Below are positions 4,602-5,059 of a DNA stretch of 5,059 nt, one piece after another. The position numbers and the translations under genes are program-made. The DNA is from Woeseiaceae bacterium (GTDB taxonomy: Bacteria > Pseudomonadota > Gammaproteobacteria > Steroidobacterales > Woeseiaceae). A model generated the notes under the pieces. It saw only the letters and a list, made by a program, of their open reading frames with translations, did no database searches and was not told where the DNA came from. Position 1 is the stretch's first letter; each line of letters opens with the position of its first letter. The DNA lies in contig WTCH01000360.1 in NCBI GenBank assembly GCA_013138675.1, positions 1 to 5,059 of the forward strand. The letters are read 5' to 3'.

Positions 4602-5059
4602 ACGTTGTTGGAAACGGCGATCTCGATGCCGCCAAGCTCGGAGGTGCCGGTATCTATCAGGGTTACGAGCTTGCCCGATCGTGCGTCAGCGACGGCAACT
4701 TCGCCTGTCTCGACAACAGACGCGACAAGCGTCTTGGAGTCGGATGTGACGATGCCGTCGTCAGTACGCCCGGGCAGACTGATCGGTTCCATTGCCTTGA
4801 AATTCTGCAGATCGATGACTGCCATCTCTTTGCCTTCTGCTGGCATCACGAACGCGACGGTGTCGAGCCAGCCCGTGTTCACCTCGCGCGCCTGGATTCC
4901 TGTAGAAATTGTCGCAATGACATTCTGCGACCAGCTGGCGATCACACTCAGCGTCTGGTCGTTCTGGTTTGGGACCAGCACGTATTGATTGTCCGACGTG
5001 CTAAACGGGCGGATAGGGCCGGCGCCGACTCGAATCGATCCCTTAACCTCGAGTTTCAC
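4592..5059 (-). CDS. YVTN / cytochrome-D1-like beta-propeller protein, C-terminal part
   Basis: The final 155 codons of a larger protein are visible. The frame is open at the window edge and the ATG at 5059 is probably internal, because the sequence begins in the middle of a repeat. At least three propeller blades follow one another: around GPIRPFSTSDNQYVLVPNQN (14-33 of the visible part), around AFVMPAEGKEMAVIDLQ (69-85), and around DSKTLVASVVETGEVAVADA (106-125). Each has the pattern of a surface-sequence motif, two strands and a linking turn found in YncE, YVTN-repeat and cytochrome D1 domains. No CXXCH haem site is visible here. The protein ends at GGIEIAVSNNVCH, the opening of another blade, which may close the ring with the N-terminus. 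It is the most upstream gene in the window's operon and is coupled to the SCO gene. Such propellers are usually periplasmic, often near metal or redox proteins; the function is unknown. Confidence 0.8.
   Translation of the reverse strand: MKLEVKGSIRVGAGPIRPFSTSDNQYVLVPNQNDQTLSVIASWSQNVIATISTGIQAREVNTGWLDTVAFVMPAEGKEMAVIDLQNFKAMEPISLPGRTDDGIVTSDSKTLVASVVETGEVAVADARSGKLVTLIDTGTSELGGIEIAVSNNVCH

Noticed and set aside
4605..4988. 127-codon plus-strand frame opposite the propeller gene
   Set aside because: Antisense shadow of a clear YVTN-type propeller; Ser/Thr/Val-rich with no motif.

Overview
The window looks like chromosomal DNA of a moderately GC-rich proteobacterium, most likely an uncultured gammaproteobacterium. 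The grounds are a proline tRNA with an encoded CCA end, a GEMM-I (cyclic di-GMP-I) riboswitch, a SCO-type copper lipoprotein, an aromatic-acid MFS permease, and scattered short hairpin repeats of a kind common in environmental proteobacterial genomes. The placement is an inference from gene content; no rRNA or marker gene is present to fix it.

Left part (1-1505). The first 171 bases hold the start of an exported protein on the minus strand, cut by the window edge. About 350 bases without a gene follow, carrying four short quasi-palindromic hairpin repeats. A sigma70-like promoter (TTGACG, 17 bp, CATAAA; 521-549) points right. A convincing GEMM-I cyclic di-GMP aptamer begins within a few bases of its predicted transcription start. 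A further 165-base leader with several mutually exclusive pairings leads to a strong Shine-Dalgarno site and a 174-residue secreted protein of unknown function (837-1361), closed by a strong intrinsic terminator. Two more hairpin repeats lie directly behind the terminator, so the riboswitch and its gene form a self-contained unit flanked by repeats on both sides.

Middle (1506-1910). About 280 bases show no credible gene. Then comes tRNA-Pro(CGG) on the minus strand with a plausible -10 element and GC-rich discriminator of its own.

Right part (1907-5059). Four minus-strand genes are packed like an operon. In transcription order they are a YVTN/cytochrome-D1-like beta-propeller (5' part outside the window), a SCO1/SenC copper chaperone lipoprotein (10-base overlap), an AAHS-family MFS transporter (4-base gap) and a Nudix hydrolase (3-base gap), with tRNA-Pro 46 bases further on. 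The propeller and SCO protein suggest an envelope, copper or respiration-related function. The permease suggests uptake of a small aromatic or other carboxylate, and the Nudix enzyme suggests hydrolysis of a nucleotide derivative or CoA-like diphosphate. How these join into one pathway cannot be read from the sequence.

The most noteworthy element is the cyclic di-GMP riboswitch driving a single uncharacterised exported protein. Its P3 region contains an anti-Shine-Dalgarno-like tract, and its leader contains a second copy of the P3 strand that could act as an expression platform.
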